Shown: positions 18,235 through 27,699, counted from the first letter of the stretch. The stretch: 64,000 nucleotides of DNA from Bacteroidota bacterium (GCA_016720935.1 JADKJP010000004.1:124001-188000); one strand, 5' to 3'. Notes: generated by a model not told the origin, from the letters alone. Made by a program: numbers and translations.

Positions 18235-19550
18235 CAGATAACAGAGAATGGTGGAGGTGTCGTTTGTATAGCAGAACCCGGATAGACTCTTGCTTTTGGC
18301 AGAAACGCGAATGCATATACAGGCAGAAGGTAATTCAGCATTGGCAGATATAAAGTAGGGAGAGTACTTATCGCGTAGAGAATGAACACGCCTACCGAGG
18401 AAACAATCAGAAATCGTTCCGGCACCCTGAACCGGGTGTTACGGTTAAAGATGGACAGGAAAAACATCAGGAACAAACCTAAGCCTATAAAGCCACAGAG
18501 AAATAAATTTCGGACAAAGTCGCTATGCATCCCACCACTTAGCATGACAGGAATTTTTTCTTCTCCCGTGAATGAAATCCCGACGAAATGCGAATACAAT
18601 GGAAGGTCACTCCAGATGGCGAAATAATTTTCCCATCTATCCATACGTCCGTTGAATGCACGATTCACTTCCGCATCACCTTTTACAACATTTATCTCCT
18701 TACTGATCAGAGGTTCAATCTGACTTTGATACAACATGGGTCCAAAAATCGGCAGCAGAAGGATCAGGAAGAATATCGTAGCGATGAGCCCTTTGGATCT
18801 TTTCGAATTAAACATCAGGATCAAACCGCAAAGGAAGAGGAATACTGTCCATGAAGAAACGTGTTTGATTGAAATCAATCCAAGAAGGCAAATGCAAAAC
18901 ACAATGAACATTCTTGCAGATGTTATTTTCTTTTTACCTATCCACCAGCGGGAATATATCCCATCGATATACAGGTAACTGTAAATCAAAAATGCTCCGG
19001 TGATGTACACCGCATAGCTCATGATGTCGCCGTACTGTCCACGAATACGCGACCCGCCTCCACGTCCTTCCGACAAATAGGTTGGTCGTATTGGACCAAA
19101 GACAAGTTCGTATCCGAAAATCGCGAGCGGAATTGAACAGGAGAGCAAAAATGTATAGAGAATAAAAACGAGATCGTCTTTCGATTGAATAAACCTTCGG
19201 GCATACAGAAATAAAAATGTTGGTGTGACAAACTTTATCGCTTCTCCAAGGAAATCAATAGAGAAATGGTAAACGAGCACAACTACACAATTGATAAAAA
19301 CTATCGCGCCATAAGAATTCATCAAACCGTCAACACCGTTGCGGATTTTCCCCGGCATTTTTTGATTGTAAAAACTGATGATGCACAACAACGGTGTAAG
19401 CACACCAACGATGGTGAGCGGAGACAGCAGCGGAGAAATTTCCTTTAACCAGAAAAAATTATCCACCAATGGACGGATTAGCACGAAAACAGGAAACCAC
19501 TTCCTTGTCCAGTGTAACTGATTAAACCAATTTTTCCAGAGTTTATACAT
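18234..19550 (-). CDS. Wzy-like O-antigen/polysaccharide polymerase or ligase
   Basis: Start at ATG 19550 (MYKLWKNW). A longer form would use a GTG at 19595 and adds residues with no membrane or domain signal. The shorter form is 438 aa. It has ten or more hydrophobic segments (FPVFVLIRPLVDNFFWL, LTIVGVLTPLLCIISF, GAIVFINCVVVLVYHF, MFIVFCICLLGLISI, GLIATIFFLILLLPIFG, GFIGLGLFLMFFLSIF) and a long soluble loop near residues 270-340, as in the Wzy_C/O-antigen ligase family. It would polymerise or transfer repeat units in the periplasm. A 140-bp gap separates it from the preceding GT4, so it may have its own promoter. Confidence 0.75.
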   Translation of the reverse strand: MYKLWKNWFNQLHWTRKWFPVFVLIRPLVDNFFWLKEISPLLSPLTIVGVLTPLLCIISFYNQKMPGKIRNGVDGLMNSYGAIVFINCVVVLVYHFSIDFLGEAIKFVTPTFLFLYARRFIQSKDDLVFILYTFLLSCSIPLAIFGYELVFGPIRPTYLSEGRGGGSRIRGQYGDIMSYAVYITGAFLIYSYLYIDGIYSRWWIGKKKITSARMFIVFCICLLGLISIKHVSSWTVFLFLCGLILMFNSKRSKGLIATIFFLILLLPIFGPMLYQSQIEPLISKEINVVKGDAEVNRAFNGRMDRWENYFAIWSDLPLYSHFVGISFTGEEKIPVMLSGGMHSDFVRNLFLCGFIGLGLFLMFFLSIFNRNTRFRVPERFLIVSSVGVFILYAISTLPTLYLPMLNYLLPVYAFAFLPKARVYPGSAIQTTPPPFSVI

Positions 19551-19736
19551 GCAATTGCCTACCGCTTTCTCCCAAAAAATTTGACGTTTGGGCACAAAAC
19601 CGGATCATACTATACGAAAAACGCCGAATTTTGTTCGATAAAAAAGGTCAAAAACAACGGAAAAATCACATTTTCCAATAATATGATCGCCTAAAAAACA
19701 AAGGAATTACTTCGAAATAATTGAAAAAACGAGGCT

Positions 19737-20873
19737 TTAGCCGATGACAAACCTGGCCGCATCCACCATTGCCCTGGCGGAAATATGAATACTTGCTTTT
19801 TCCGCAATTGTCTTTCTGGCATTCTGTCCCATTTCCAGCGCTTCTTGCGGGTGATCCAGCATCCAGTTCATTTTCTCGGCTACTTTGTTTTGATCCGAAA
19901 AATCCAACGCGAATCCGTTCACACCATCTTCGATCAGATCAACTGTAACACCGGAATGAACCGACGAAATACATGGCAAAGCCGCTGACATGGCTTCGTT
20001 GACTACCAGTCCCCAAATGTCGTAGTTGGAGGGAAATACAAAACAGCTGCTTTTGGCTAACCATTGTGGCAGATCACTTTTCTGGACAAAGCCTGCAAAA
20101 TTTACAACACGTTCCAGGTGATGGGTCTTCACATATTCTTCGAAAAAAAGTTTGTCGGCACCATCCCCAATCAAATCGAGCACAAAATCCTGACGATGTT
20201 TTGAAAGCACTTCAACAGCTTTCATCAATTGTTCCAGATTTTTTTTCCGAATGATAAAACCAACATACGTGAAATGCATTTTCTTCGGATCATTCACCAT
20301 AGTTTTTCTTTCCCTGTCGGTTTGCTCAGAAAAAAAACGGGTGTCAACAGTATTTCGTGCGATGAAAATATTGTCGGCTTTCGCTCCGAGATCCTGAAGA
20401 TATTCCTTTGCTCTTTGTCCGTATGCGATAAAGGCTGCAGCTCTGCGCAAAAGCATTTTCCTTTGCATGACACGCAAAGGAGAAAATTTCCCTCCCCTGC
20501 TTTTCACGGTTCCTGACCAAATCACGTAAGGTGTTTTACGAAAAAGTGATCTCCACCACAAACGAAGTGTTCCTACAGAAAAACCGTTGATGATGATGCA
20601 ATCCGCGTGTTCCTTAGCCAGAGCTTTCAGCAGTCCTTTGTATGTAAAAACAATTTTCTCATTGTTACCAAAATCGAGTTTTCGCGAGTCCAGTATTTCA
20701 TAGGGAAAAAGACAGTCGTTCATGTCCAGAACAAATTTTCTCCTGGCATAATTCTGAGCACCGAATATCACTTTGAATTCAATTTTGTGGTCGTTGCATT
20801 GTCGCCACATTTCATTGAACAGCGGTATCCTGTATGGATTTGGAATATTGGTAACCACGATTACTTTTTTCAT
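19737..20873 (-). CDS. Glycosyltransferase family 4
   Basis: The ATG at 20873 is preferred: the protein then begins MKKVIVVTNIPNPYRIPLFNE, a typical GT4 start, 13 bp after the asnB stop. The longer form to 20963 would overlap asnB by about 77 bp with non-homologous sequence. Length is 378 aa. The donor-binding half shows FTYVGFIIRKKNLEQLMKAV, LIGDGADK and FVFPSNYDIWGLVVNEAMSAALPCI. It acts in the cytoplasm on lipid-linked acceptor; specificity unknown. The gap downstream to the polymerase is 141 bp or more, with only a weak GGC/GCC plus T6 hairpin at its stop. Confidence 0.85.
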   Translation of the reverse strand: MKKVIVVTNIPNPYRIPLFNEMWRQCNDHKIEFKVIFGAQNYARRKFVLDMNDCLFPYEILDSRKLDFGNNEKIVFTYKGLLKALAKEHADCIIINGFSVGTLRLWWRSLFRKTPYVIWSGTVKSRGGKFSPLRVMQRKMLLRRAAAFIAYGQRAKEYLQDLGAKADNIFIARNTVDTRFFSEQTDRERKTMVNDPKKMHFTYVGFIIRKKNLEQLMKAVEVLSKHRQDFVLDLIGDGADKLFFEEYVKTHHLERVVNFAGFVQKSDLPQWLAKSSCFVFPSNYDIWGLVVNEAMSAALPCISSVHSGVTVDLIEDGVNGFALDFSDQNKVAEKMNWMLDHPQEALEMGQNARKTIAEKASIHISARAMVDAARFVIG

Positions 20874-20886
20874 AGGCGATAAAGTA

Positions 20887-22791
20887 TCAAGGCAACCATT
20901 TTTTAAACCAGGACATGAGGAAGTACAATGTCCAGAGTTGATTTGTGACCTGCTGATCACCACTCCGAAGACGGTTCAATTGTTCTTCAAGTCCGGGATA
21001 TGAAAACTGTGGATGATCTTTGCAAAATGATTTGAGATTTTGTCCGACGTAATCACTGATCAAATCTCCTGCCCACTCACGCAAAGGGACATTGAAACCT
21101 CTTTTCTTTCGGTATAGTAATTCATGACCAAGCTCCTGTTCAAGGCTCTTTTTCAGAATGTATTTCGGTTCGTTGTTTTTTATTTTTAGCGGACCCGGAA
21201 CAGACAAGGCAAGATTCACGAAATCAGTATCCAGAAAAGGAGTTCGTATTTCAATAGAATGTGCCATTCCCAATTTATCCATTCTGTAAAGATAAAAATT
21301 GGGGATATTGAATTTGTATCCGAGATAGCACATCCAGTCAATAAATTTCAATTGAGGGTGACGTTTTTGAAGTTCATCAAACCGGTCTCTGAATTCTTTG
21401 ATAACACTATAAGAATTCAGTCCTGAAGTACGTTGATTGTACTCATCGGAAAGAAATTTTCGTTTACTACTTTCCTTAAAACTCCTTGCGCCGCCCCAGA
21501 AAAAATCCTGGTTGTTAGCTGCACGGTGGAGAATATCGGCGAAGGGAGAGGTAGGTTTCACCATTTCAAATCCTGAAGCAACCATGCGTTTCAGGAAATC
21601 AGGCAAGGCGGAATAGGTCTGAAATGCAGGATGTCTTTTAATAAACTTCTGCCAGTTTCTATAGCCGGCAAAAAGTTCATCGCTTCCATCGCCGGTAAGC
21701 ACTACAATTGTTCCGTTCTCTCTGGCCTTTTGTGAAATGAAATAAATGGGGATGCAGGTTGAATCCGCCATTGGTTCATCAAAGATGTCAATGATCTTCG
21801 GTAAAAAATCCCGGATATCCTGAGGGCTGATAATTTTTTCATAATGATCAGTCCCGTATTTCTTTGCTACTACTGCAGCATATTTCAATTCATCATAATC
21901 GGGCTGACCTTCAAACCCGACAGAATATGTTTTCACCGCATGACTTGAGCGTTTCGCCATTGCGGCTACGACGGCGCTTGAATCAACTCCACCGCTCAGG
22001 AACGCACCAACAGGCACATCACTGACCATCCTGTAATCAACAGCTTTTGAAAAAGCCTCCCTGATTTTTTCAGAAACCTGCTCTTCGGATTGATTGGAGA
22101 GATCAGTATAATTTACATCCCAATAAGGCTCATACGATTGGATACCGTTTTTCCCGACTTTCATTTTGTAAGCCGGATGAAACTTACTGATCCCTTTAAA
22201 CATGGTCAGCGGCGGTGGTAATAAGTTATAAGTAAGGAAGTGATACAATGCATCCTCATCCAGCTCCGCTTTTACATAAGGTAATTCAAGTAATCCTTTA
22301 ATCTCGGAGGAGAAAGCGAATACACCATTGCGCATGGAGTAATAAATCGGTTTCTTGCCTGCTCTGTCTCTTGCGAGAAACAACTCCTCCTTAGCAGGAT
22401 CCCAGATCGCGAAAGCGAACATACCGTTCAGATACTGAAGACAATCTTCGCCGAATTTTTCATAGAGCAGCAATAAAATTTCCGTATCACCGGAGGAATT
22501 CAGTTGTTCATTTTTAAAAAAGCGCTCACGGATTTCTTTGTAATTATAAATCTCACCGTTAAAAACGATAGCCGTACCATTTTTTGAGATCATTGGCTGG
22601 TGGCCGGATGGAGAAAGGTCGATAATGGAAAGACGAAGGTGTCCAAAAAATACTTTTCCGGAAGGATCCTTCCAGTAACCACGATCATCCGGACCTCTGT
22701 GGCTGAGGCGCTCATTCATCGCGGCAATATTGTCCGCGGCGCGATCAATACCAACACCTGAAAAAGAAAAGAGTCCGTTTATTCCGCACAT
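20887..22791 (-). CDS. asnB: Glutamine-hydrolysing asparagine synthase family protein
   Basis: 634 aa from ATG 22791. It begins MCGINGLFSF, so Cys2 is the N-terminal nucleophile of the class II glutamine amidotransferase domain (about 1-210), with LSHRGPDD and FNGEIYNYKE. The synthetase domain has the ATP pyrophosphatase P-loop GAFLSGGVDSSAVV, then LTGDGSDELFAGY. In glycan loci such paralogues may amidate a sugar carboxylate instead of aspartate; here the bi-domain oxidoreductase could supply an oxidised sugar (inference). It lies 17 bp after the preceding GT4 gene. Confidence 0.88.
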   Translation of the reverse strand: MCGINGLFSFSGVGIDRAADNIAAMNERLSHRGPDDRGYWKDPSGKVFFGHLRLSIIDLSPSGHQPMISKNGTAIVFNGEIYNYKEIRERFFKNEQLNSSGDTEILLLLYEKFGEDCLQYLNGMFAFAIWDPAKEELFLARDRAGKKPIYYSMRNGVFAFSSEIKGLLELPYVKAELDEDALYHFLTYNLLPPPLTMFKGISKFHPAYKMKVGKNGIQSYEPYWDVNYTDLSNQSEEQVSEKIREAFSKAVDYRMVSDVPVGAFLSGGVDSSAVVAAMAKRSSHAVKTYSVGFEGQPDYDELKYAAVVAKKYGTDHYEKIISPQDIRDFLPKIIDIFDEPMADSTCIPIYFISQKARENGTIVVLTGDGSDELFAGYRNWQKFIKRHPAFQTYSALPDFLKRMVASGFEMVKPTSPFADILHRAANNQDFFWGGARSFKESSKRKFLSDEYNQRTSGLNSYSVIKEFRDRFDELQKRHPQLKFIDWMCYLGYKFNIPNFYLYRMDKLGMAHSIEIRTPFLDTDFVNLALSVPGPLKIKNNEPKYILKKSLEQELGHELLYRKKRGFNVPLREWAGDLISDYVGQNLKSFCKDHPQFSYPGLEEQLNRLRSGDQQVTNQLWTLYFLMSWFKKWLP

Positions 22792-22808
22792 AATATTTCT
22801 CCGCGAAT

Positions 22809-23822
22809 TTACGCTTTCAGTAATTCATCCATTGCATCCAGCCAGGCATTGCGAAAGTAGTTCATATCAAATTTCGAGACGAAAGATTTTCCTTTTTCCG
22901 CCAGTTCATTTCTGTTTTGCAAAACTTCTTTGACAGCCTGATTCAAACCTTCCGGTAACGGAACAATTTTTTGTCCGCCGCCTTCCAACAATTCACGCAT
23001 ACCTCCCACTCCACTTCCAATAACAGGAGTGCCACAAAGTAATGCTTCGTGAGCGATCCGGTTCCAGCCTTCTATCATTTTTGAAAATGTAATCACCACT
23101 GATGAAGCTGCAAGGAGAGACAAGTATTCTGAATGATCCACTTTCAGGTATTTAACAGGTAAATCCGGAGCATGATTTTGCGGCCCCGACATGACCAGGA
23201 AATAATTTTCATTACGAAGGGCTTCGTACACTTCGTAAGCGCCCTTTTGACGGGAAGCATTACCGATATAAATCAAGTGCTTATCTGAGGGAATGTTGTA
23301 TTTTTCTTTAAATCCTGTTACGGAAGCTTGTGAGATAGTATATGGATTCGGATCAAAGCTATTGTAGATTACTTTCACATTTTTGCATCCGATATTTTCA
23401 AGATACGTTTTCCAAAACGAGGACACGGTCACAATCATATCCAGTTTCTGCAACTTTCTTTTTAATCTTCTGAAATACCAGCTGTGCTTTACAGAGGATT
23501 TTCCCAATACATCATCAATATGATGAACCATTCCCGCATATTTTATTCCTGACAAGCGCTTGCCGAAAACAATGGGATAGGGTTCGCAAATCACTGCATC
23601 AGCAGAAGGAACATCCTTCCTCATCCTCCTCCAATAAGACAACATGGATTCACCCGCCTGAAGCAATGCAGCTTCGCTCATTTCAACACTGAATTTTTCT
23701 TTCAGAGCCATTGCAGAAAAATAATCATAGGCATTTCCACCATTCGCAATGGAAGAAAGCCGCTGATCCCGGAAGGAATCACTGACAATATGCGTTTTTG
23801 TTTGCCAGATAATTTTTTTCAT
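22809..23822 (-). CDS. Glycosyltransferase family 4
   Basis: 337 aa from ATG 23822, overlapping the stop of the nucleotidyltransferase-like gene by 4 bp (ATGA type). The GT-B donor half is clear: HLIYIGNASRQKGAYEVYEAL, VVITFSKMIEGWNRIAHEALLCGTPVIGSGVGGMREL. The N-terminal half is short, with ICEPYPIVFGKRL and AGMVHHIDDV. It probably adds a sugar in repeat-unit assembly. Specificity cannot be inferred. Confidence 0.82.
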   Translation of the reverse strand: MKKIIWQTKTHIVSDSFRDQRLSSIANGGNAYDYFSAMALKEKFSVEMSEAALLQAGESMLSYWRRMRKDVPSADAVICEPYPIVFGKRLSGIKYAGMVHHIDDVLGKSSVKHSWYFRRLKRKLQKLDMIVTVSSFWKTYLENIGCKNVKVIYNSFDPNPYTISQASVTGFKEKYNIPSDKHLIYIGNASRQKGAYEVYEALRNENYFLVMSGPQNHAPDLPVKYLKVDHSEYLSLLAASSVVITFSKMIEGWNRIAHEALLCGTPVIGSGVGGMRELLEGGGQKIVPLPEGLNQAVKEVLQNRNELAEKGKSFVSKFDMNYFRNAWLDAMDELLKA

Positions 23823-24784
23823 AAATGTAAACTACTGCTAAGGGTGTAAAAGTGAGGTAAAAAGGTACGATTGTAATTTCTACAAGTTTCAATGAAATTA
23901 AAATACTCCCCAATTTCAGAAGGAATATTCTCCTGAAGGAAAGGGCTTTCGATTCTAAATCTATTCAGTTTGTTCAGGACTTTATGAATTTTGTTTCCAA
24001 ATAAAAGCGAACCGAATGGAACCGGAATGCCAAATTTGTGATAGGCAAGGTGCGTGGATTTTCTTAAACGAATATTTTTTGCAAGCTGAAGAGAACTTTC
24101 AGGAGAAACAAAAAAAGAACGATGGGCAAGCTCCTGTTCAAGAAATCGGCTCAATGCAGAGAAAAAATCATCAAACCAGGAAATCAATTCGTTCTCCGGA
24201 TGATCCTGATCAAACCACTTCTGCCGGATATTCATGCATTGGTGAATTAAATCGTGTACTGGCCCTGACTGTATACCCAGAAATTCCAGATCGAATAAAA
24301 GTCCTTTTACATGCAAGAGAAGACTCCGCACTTTAAGTGTTTTGTACTCCTTTTGCAAGACAAGATTTACATACATCTTCAGAAGGAATTCAAGCGCTAC
24401 TTGTTGCTTGAGAGTTGGTGAAATTCCTGTGGCAGAATCAGTACTTGTCAGCTTTTCTCCCGACAGTTGTTTGTATGTTCCAAAGAATGAAAATTTATCC
24501 GCCTCTCTGAATTGCTCTTTACTGCAACCATACAAATTGTGAATGAAAAGATATTTACCGGAATGGGTTAAAGCTGTGAGTGGCTGGACGTCCAGCTTCT
24601 GCTGATCATTGCAAACGACCACCATATCAATATCTGAAATTCCCGGAGCACCAACACTTCCCACCTGGTAGATAGCTGTTACCTGTGGAAATTGCAACAA
24701 CCACTCGGACATGTGACTGAGTTCGTCGTTGTATTCCCTGACAGGGACAATATGAGGGATGTCAATCAGCTTATACTTGGGCAT
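23819..24784 (-). CDS. Nucleotidyltransferase-fold protein (first of two)
   Basis: 321 aa from ATG 24784. Residues about 38-60 read IYQVGSVGAPGISDIDMVVV, the G-S-x(n)-D-x-D signature of the DNA-polymerase-beta-like nucleotidyltransferase superfamily. The third acidic residue expected on a later strand is not obvious (FIHNLYGCS at about the right distance has none), so it may be catalytically weak or use another residue. The C-terminal 200 residues are helical and unassigned. It sits between a methyltransferase (5 bp gap) and a GT4 (4 bp overlap), so it is co-translated with glycan genes. The substrate is unknown. A toxin/antitoxin MNT role is unlikely given the size and setting. Confidence 0.6.
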   Translation of the reverse strand: MPKYKLIDIPHIVPVREYNDELSHMSEWLLQFPQVTAIYQVGSVGAPGISDIDMVVVCNDQQKLDVQPLTALTHSGKYLFIHNLYGCSKEQFREADKFSFFGTYKQLSGEKLTSTDSATGISPTLKQQVALEFLLKMYVNLVLQKEYKTLKVRSLLLHVKGLLFDLEFLGIQSGPVHDLIHQCMNIRQKWFDQDHPENELISWFDDFFSALSRFLEQELAHRSFFVSPESSLQLAKNIRLRKSTHLAYHKFGIPVPFGSLLFGNKIHKVLNKLNRFRIESPFLQENIPSEIGEYFNFIETCRNYNRTFLPHFYTLSSSLHL

Positions 24785-24789
24785 ACTTT

Positions 24790-25467
24790 TCAGGCAGCAG
24801 CATTCCTTAACCGGATTCTAATCATTCCGGCAGGCCCGGTATCAATCACATCAAAATCATAACGATTTTTATGTTGTTGCAAGTGCATCAGCACTTCTAC
24901 TCCTTTGCCGCGGTTTAATATATCGTGACAAAAGATAATTCCTTTTGGGGACATATGTTTTTCAATGAGATGAAATTCCGCAAGTGCACTACCTTTACGG
25001 GAATCGATGAACGCGATATCCACCTTTTGGGATACAAGATCTTTTTCGAGAAGGTTCCGCAATGTATTTACCGGCCCGGTATAATTTGCAAGCTCCTCAT
25101 AGGCAGGGTTTGTGGTTTCTTCTCTGGTGACGCTCAGACCAAGAAGCGCATGAAAGTGATCGGCATTTTTATATTTTTCCCGGATAGCTTCATAATGCTG
25201 AGGAAATATTTCCAGTGTATAAAAATGACAACCCGGATAATTGGATTGCAGGTAATTGAATACATAGGTAGCAGAAATTCCACGACCGGTTCCGATTTCG
25301 ATATAAGTCTCCGGTTTTACTTCATCGATTCCCTGTTTGAGCACTGTATAATCCAACTCGGTAACAGCGCCGGCATTATCAAAATGATCTCCACGCAGAG
25401 CTCTATAATATTTTTTTAGCCTCTTTTTGACGCCTTTTTTAAGGAACAAATAGAAAGAACCTGCCAT
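24790..25467 (-). CDS. Class I SAM-dependent methyltransferase
   Basis: The ATG at 25467 (MAGSFYLFLKKG) is preferred because it removes a 53-bp overlap with the upstream gene; the longer form starts at 25530. Length is 225 aa. Motif I is TYIEIGTGRGISATYV; a central acidic block is KVDIAFIDSRKGSALAEF; GIIFCHDIL follows. This resembles the Methyltransf_24/cephalosporin-hydroxylase-like group. The N-terminal KKGVKKRLKKYYRALRG is strongly basic. It lies between two nucleotidyltransferase-like genes. It probably O-methylates a glycan or a small molecule linked to it. Confidence 0.75.
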   Translation of the reverse strand: MAGSFYLFLKKGVKKRLKKYYRALRGDHFDNAGAVTELDYTVLKQGIDEVKPETYIEIGTGRGISATYVFNYLQSNYPGCHFYTLEIFPQHYEAIREKYKNADHFHALLGLSVTREETTNPAYEELANYTGPVNTLRNLLEKDLVSQKVDIAFIDSRKGSALAEFHLIEKHMSPKGIIFCHDILNRGKGVEVLMHLQQHKNRYDFDVIDTGPAGMIRIRLRNAAA

Positions 25468-25477
25468 CTGATTACGA

Positions 25478-26464
25478 TTAATTGTCAAGACTGAATATAT
25501 AAACTTCTGACAAGTTGGCCAGATTCGCAACTCTTTCGTAGAATTTCTGATCCAATTGCTCCTTCATTGAATCCGGGATACCCGGACCATACCTTTTTCT
25601 ATATTGGGTCCAAATGTAACCGATTTTACTGAAGAGATTTTTTTGAAAATCGGTCATTTCATTTGGCCAGTTTTTTCTCATTTTGCTGACTTCTTCTATT
25701 ATACTCCAGTCTTCTTCTTTAAAATCCTTTGCAGCAGCAGTAAAACTATACTTTTTGAAAATTCCCTGACGGTCCCTGGCCTGAACATACAATGCAGGAA
25801 GCATCATGAACTCGCTTAAAAAACTCTTTAGCTGATACAATGTTCTTGGTTGGCCGGTATATTGGGTTTTCTTTCTCAGGTGTCGGCACAATTCCTTCAA
25901 AGGTAAATAGTAATCCGTATTTGATTCGGGATAAATTGTAAGGGTATCTCCTCTTTCTGACAGCAGTGATTTTGCTTCCCGGATAACATCTGACGGAAGA
26001 TACGTTTCAGGATAATGAGAAAGATCCGATTCGGTGAGCAGGAACCAGCCATGATGTTGAAGTGGATCCATACGCAACATGATCTCGCGTGTCTGATTAA
26101 TTTTTTGGGCAGCGTTTATCAGACGTTGTTTATCTGTGAACACCTCATCCTTCAGGAAAATCAAGCCATCAAAATCACTGTAGATAACTTCTTCTCCGGT
26201 CGCAAGACTACCGTGTACAAAAGCATAAGCAATGTCATCTCTGATATCTTTAAGAGCGGAGATCATTTCTAATACTCCGGAATTGCTGCCATCATAGTAA
26301 GGCACATGAAATGAAATCGATGTTCCTACTTTTTCGGAAAAGGTTTCCTTCGCATATTCATCCATTACTTTTTGCGCATTTCTTTCGAACGGTAATGCAG
26401 GAAACAACGAAGAAAGAAATCCCTCCTTCACTGTAAAGCAGCCTCCGTTAAAATAACGGGACAT
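25478..26464 (-). CDS. Nucleotidyltransferase-fold protein (second of two)
   Basis: ATG 26464 (MSRYFNGG) is preferred; a GTG nine codons upstream (26491) is also in frame. Length is 328 aa. AYAFVHGSLATGEEVIYSDFDGLIFL is a clear G-S-x(n)-S-D-x-D nucleotidyltransferase signature, and a third Asp occurs in MLRMDPLQHHGWFLL. Unlike the other paralogue at 23819-24784, all three acidic positions are present. The C-terminal half is helical (LYQLKSFLSEFMMLPALYVQ), as in nucleotidyltransferases with a helical substrate domain. It is first in the long minus-strand block, downstream of a 250-bp divergent region. Confidence 0.6.
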   Translation of the reverse strand: MSRYFNGGCFTVKEGFLSSLFPALPFERNAQKVMDEYAKETFSEKVGTSISFHVPYYDGSNSGVLEMISALKDIRDDIAYAFVHGSLATGEEVIYSDFDGLIFLKDEVFTDKQRLINAAQKINQTREIMLRMDPLQHHGWFLLTESDLSHYPETYLPSDVIREAKSLLSERGDTLTIYPESNTDYYLPLKELCRHLRKKTQYTGQPRTLYQLKSFLSEFMMLPALYVQARDRQGIFKKYSFTAAAKDFKEEDWSIIEEVSKMRKNWPNEMTDFQKNLFSKIGYIWTQYRKRYGPGIPDSMKEQLDQKFYERVANLANLSEVYIFSLDN

Positions 26465-26742
26465 CGTTGATCGAAAAGCAGGTGATGACACAGCAGATTG
26501 TAATTATTCGAAAAAAAACCTATTCCCCCTTTATTCTTATATGAAATAAGGTTCCGAAAGTTACATTTTTTAAGCTTATATCCTCTTTAGAAAAAGGATT
26601 TACCGGCCGTTTGAGTCAGGGAGTGAAAGACTGGAAATCATCCGGTTCAATTCTAAAACCTTCCTTTGGATAATTATTTCCATTCCCCTGAAACTTCCAT
26701 AACAAAAGATAAGTTGAATTGAATGACTAATACTGTATTTCT

Positions 26743-27504
26743 ATGGCGAAAAAGGATCTGAATATCGCTCCAAGCATTGTTTCACAATCACAGGCACAAA
26801 ACCGAAATGAAATCATTGAATTATTCCGAAAAAATCCACTTCCGGATGATGAAATGATGCGAAACCTGGGTTTGTTTCTGAATCCCGCAGATTTGAAAAA
26901 GTTCCTTTTCATCAATGACCTTTATGTCAGGAATACAGGTATTCATGGTGTTATTATGGAATTTGGGGTCCGCTGGGGACAGAATCTGAATTTGTTCCAA
27001 TCTCTGCGATCGATCTATGAGCCTTTCAATTACAGCAGAAGAATTATTGGTTTTGACACATGGGAAGGCTTTCCTTCGGTTCATGAAAAAGATGGAAAAG
27101 AAAGATATGCGCTAAAAGGCGCATACTCTGTTTCAAAAAATTACGAATCTTACCTGAACCAGGTACTTCGTACGCTCGAGAAAGAGAGTCCGCTTGATCA
27201 TATGCAGAAATTTGAACTTGTTAAAGGAGATGCCAGCGAACAATTGAAAAAGTACCTAAAACAACATCCTGAAACTATTATCTCTCTTGCCTATTTTGAT
27301 TTCGATATTTACGAGCCGACAAAAAAATGTCTCGACTTGATTCGGCCTCACCTGACAAAAGGTAGTGTTATCGGTTTTGATGAATTAAATCAGCCAAAAT
27401 TCCCGGGTGAAACTGTTGCACTGCGTGAGGCTTTCGGCTTAGACAAATACAGCATTCGCAGAAGTCCGTATAGTCATTATCAGTCGTTTATTGTTGTGGA
27501 ATGA
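26743..27504 (+). CDS. TylF/MycF-type sugar O-methyltransferase
   Basis: 253 aa from ATG 26743, the only plus-strand gene in the polysaccharide locus. GVIMEFGVRWGQNLNLFQSL is motif I; RIIGFDTWEGFPSVHE and SLAYFDFDIYEPTKKCLDLI (metal-binding Asp residues) match the macrocin-O-methyltransferase-like family, which methylates deoxysugars. VIGFDELNQPKFPGETVALREAF closes the core. It is divergent from the nucleotidyltransferase-like gene (250 bp) and convergent with the GT4 at 27700. A GATTTTA heptamer array starts 15 bp after its stop. Confidence 0.78.
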   Translation: MAKKDLNIAPSIVSQSQAQNRNEIIELFRKNPLPDDEMMRNLGLFLNPADLKKFLFINDLYVRNTGIHGVIMEFGVRWGQNLNLFQSLRSIYEPFNYSRRIIGFDTWEGFPSVHEKDGKERYALKGAYSVSKNYESYLNQVLRTLEKESPLDHMQKFELVKGDASEQLKKYLKQHPETIISLAYFDFDIYEPTKKCLDLIRPHLTKGSVIGFDELNQPKFPGETVALREAFGLDKYSIRRSPYSHYQSFIVVE

Positions 27505-27518
27505 GAGACGGGATTGGA

Positions 27519-27560
27519 GATTTTGGATTTTAGATTTTAGATTTTAGATTTTAGATTTTT
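27519..27560. repeat. Heptanucleotide array (GATTTTA)
   Basis: Six units of GATTTTG/GATTTTA/GATTTTT starting 15 bp after the methyltransferase stop. It is the same heptamer, in the same gene-relative orientation, as the array 3' of the sugar transferase (7136-7214). Confidence 0.9.
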
Positions 27561-27629
27561 TTGGAGTAAGGAAACGGTCTGGCTATATAAAAGTGATAGA
27601 TTTTTATAGCTAATGAGAAAATGGACTTG

Positions 27630-27694
27630 CACTAACTAATCACTAACCACTAACCACTAACCACTAATAACTAATAACTAATAACTAATAACTA
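27630..27694. repeat. Heptanucleotide array (CCACTAA/TAACTAA)
   Basis: About nine 7-bp units: CACTAAC, TAATCAC, TAACCAC copies, then TAATAAC copies. It ends 5 bp before the stop codon of the GT4 gene at 27700 and reads TTAGTGG/TTAGTTA on that gene's coding strand, as does the array at 5270-5343. Confidence 0.9.
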
Positions 27695-27699
27695 TTTTC

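Noticed and set aside
23819..26464. MNT/HEPN toxin-antitoxin system
   Set aside because: Both nucleotidyltransferase-like proteins exceed 320 aa, no HEPN partner is present, and the genes are interleaved with glycan genes.
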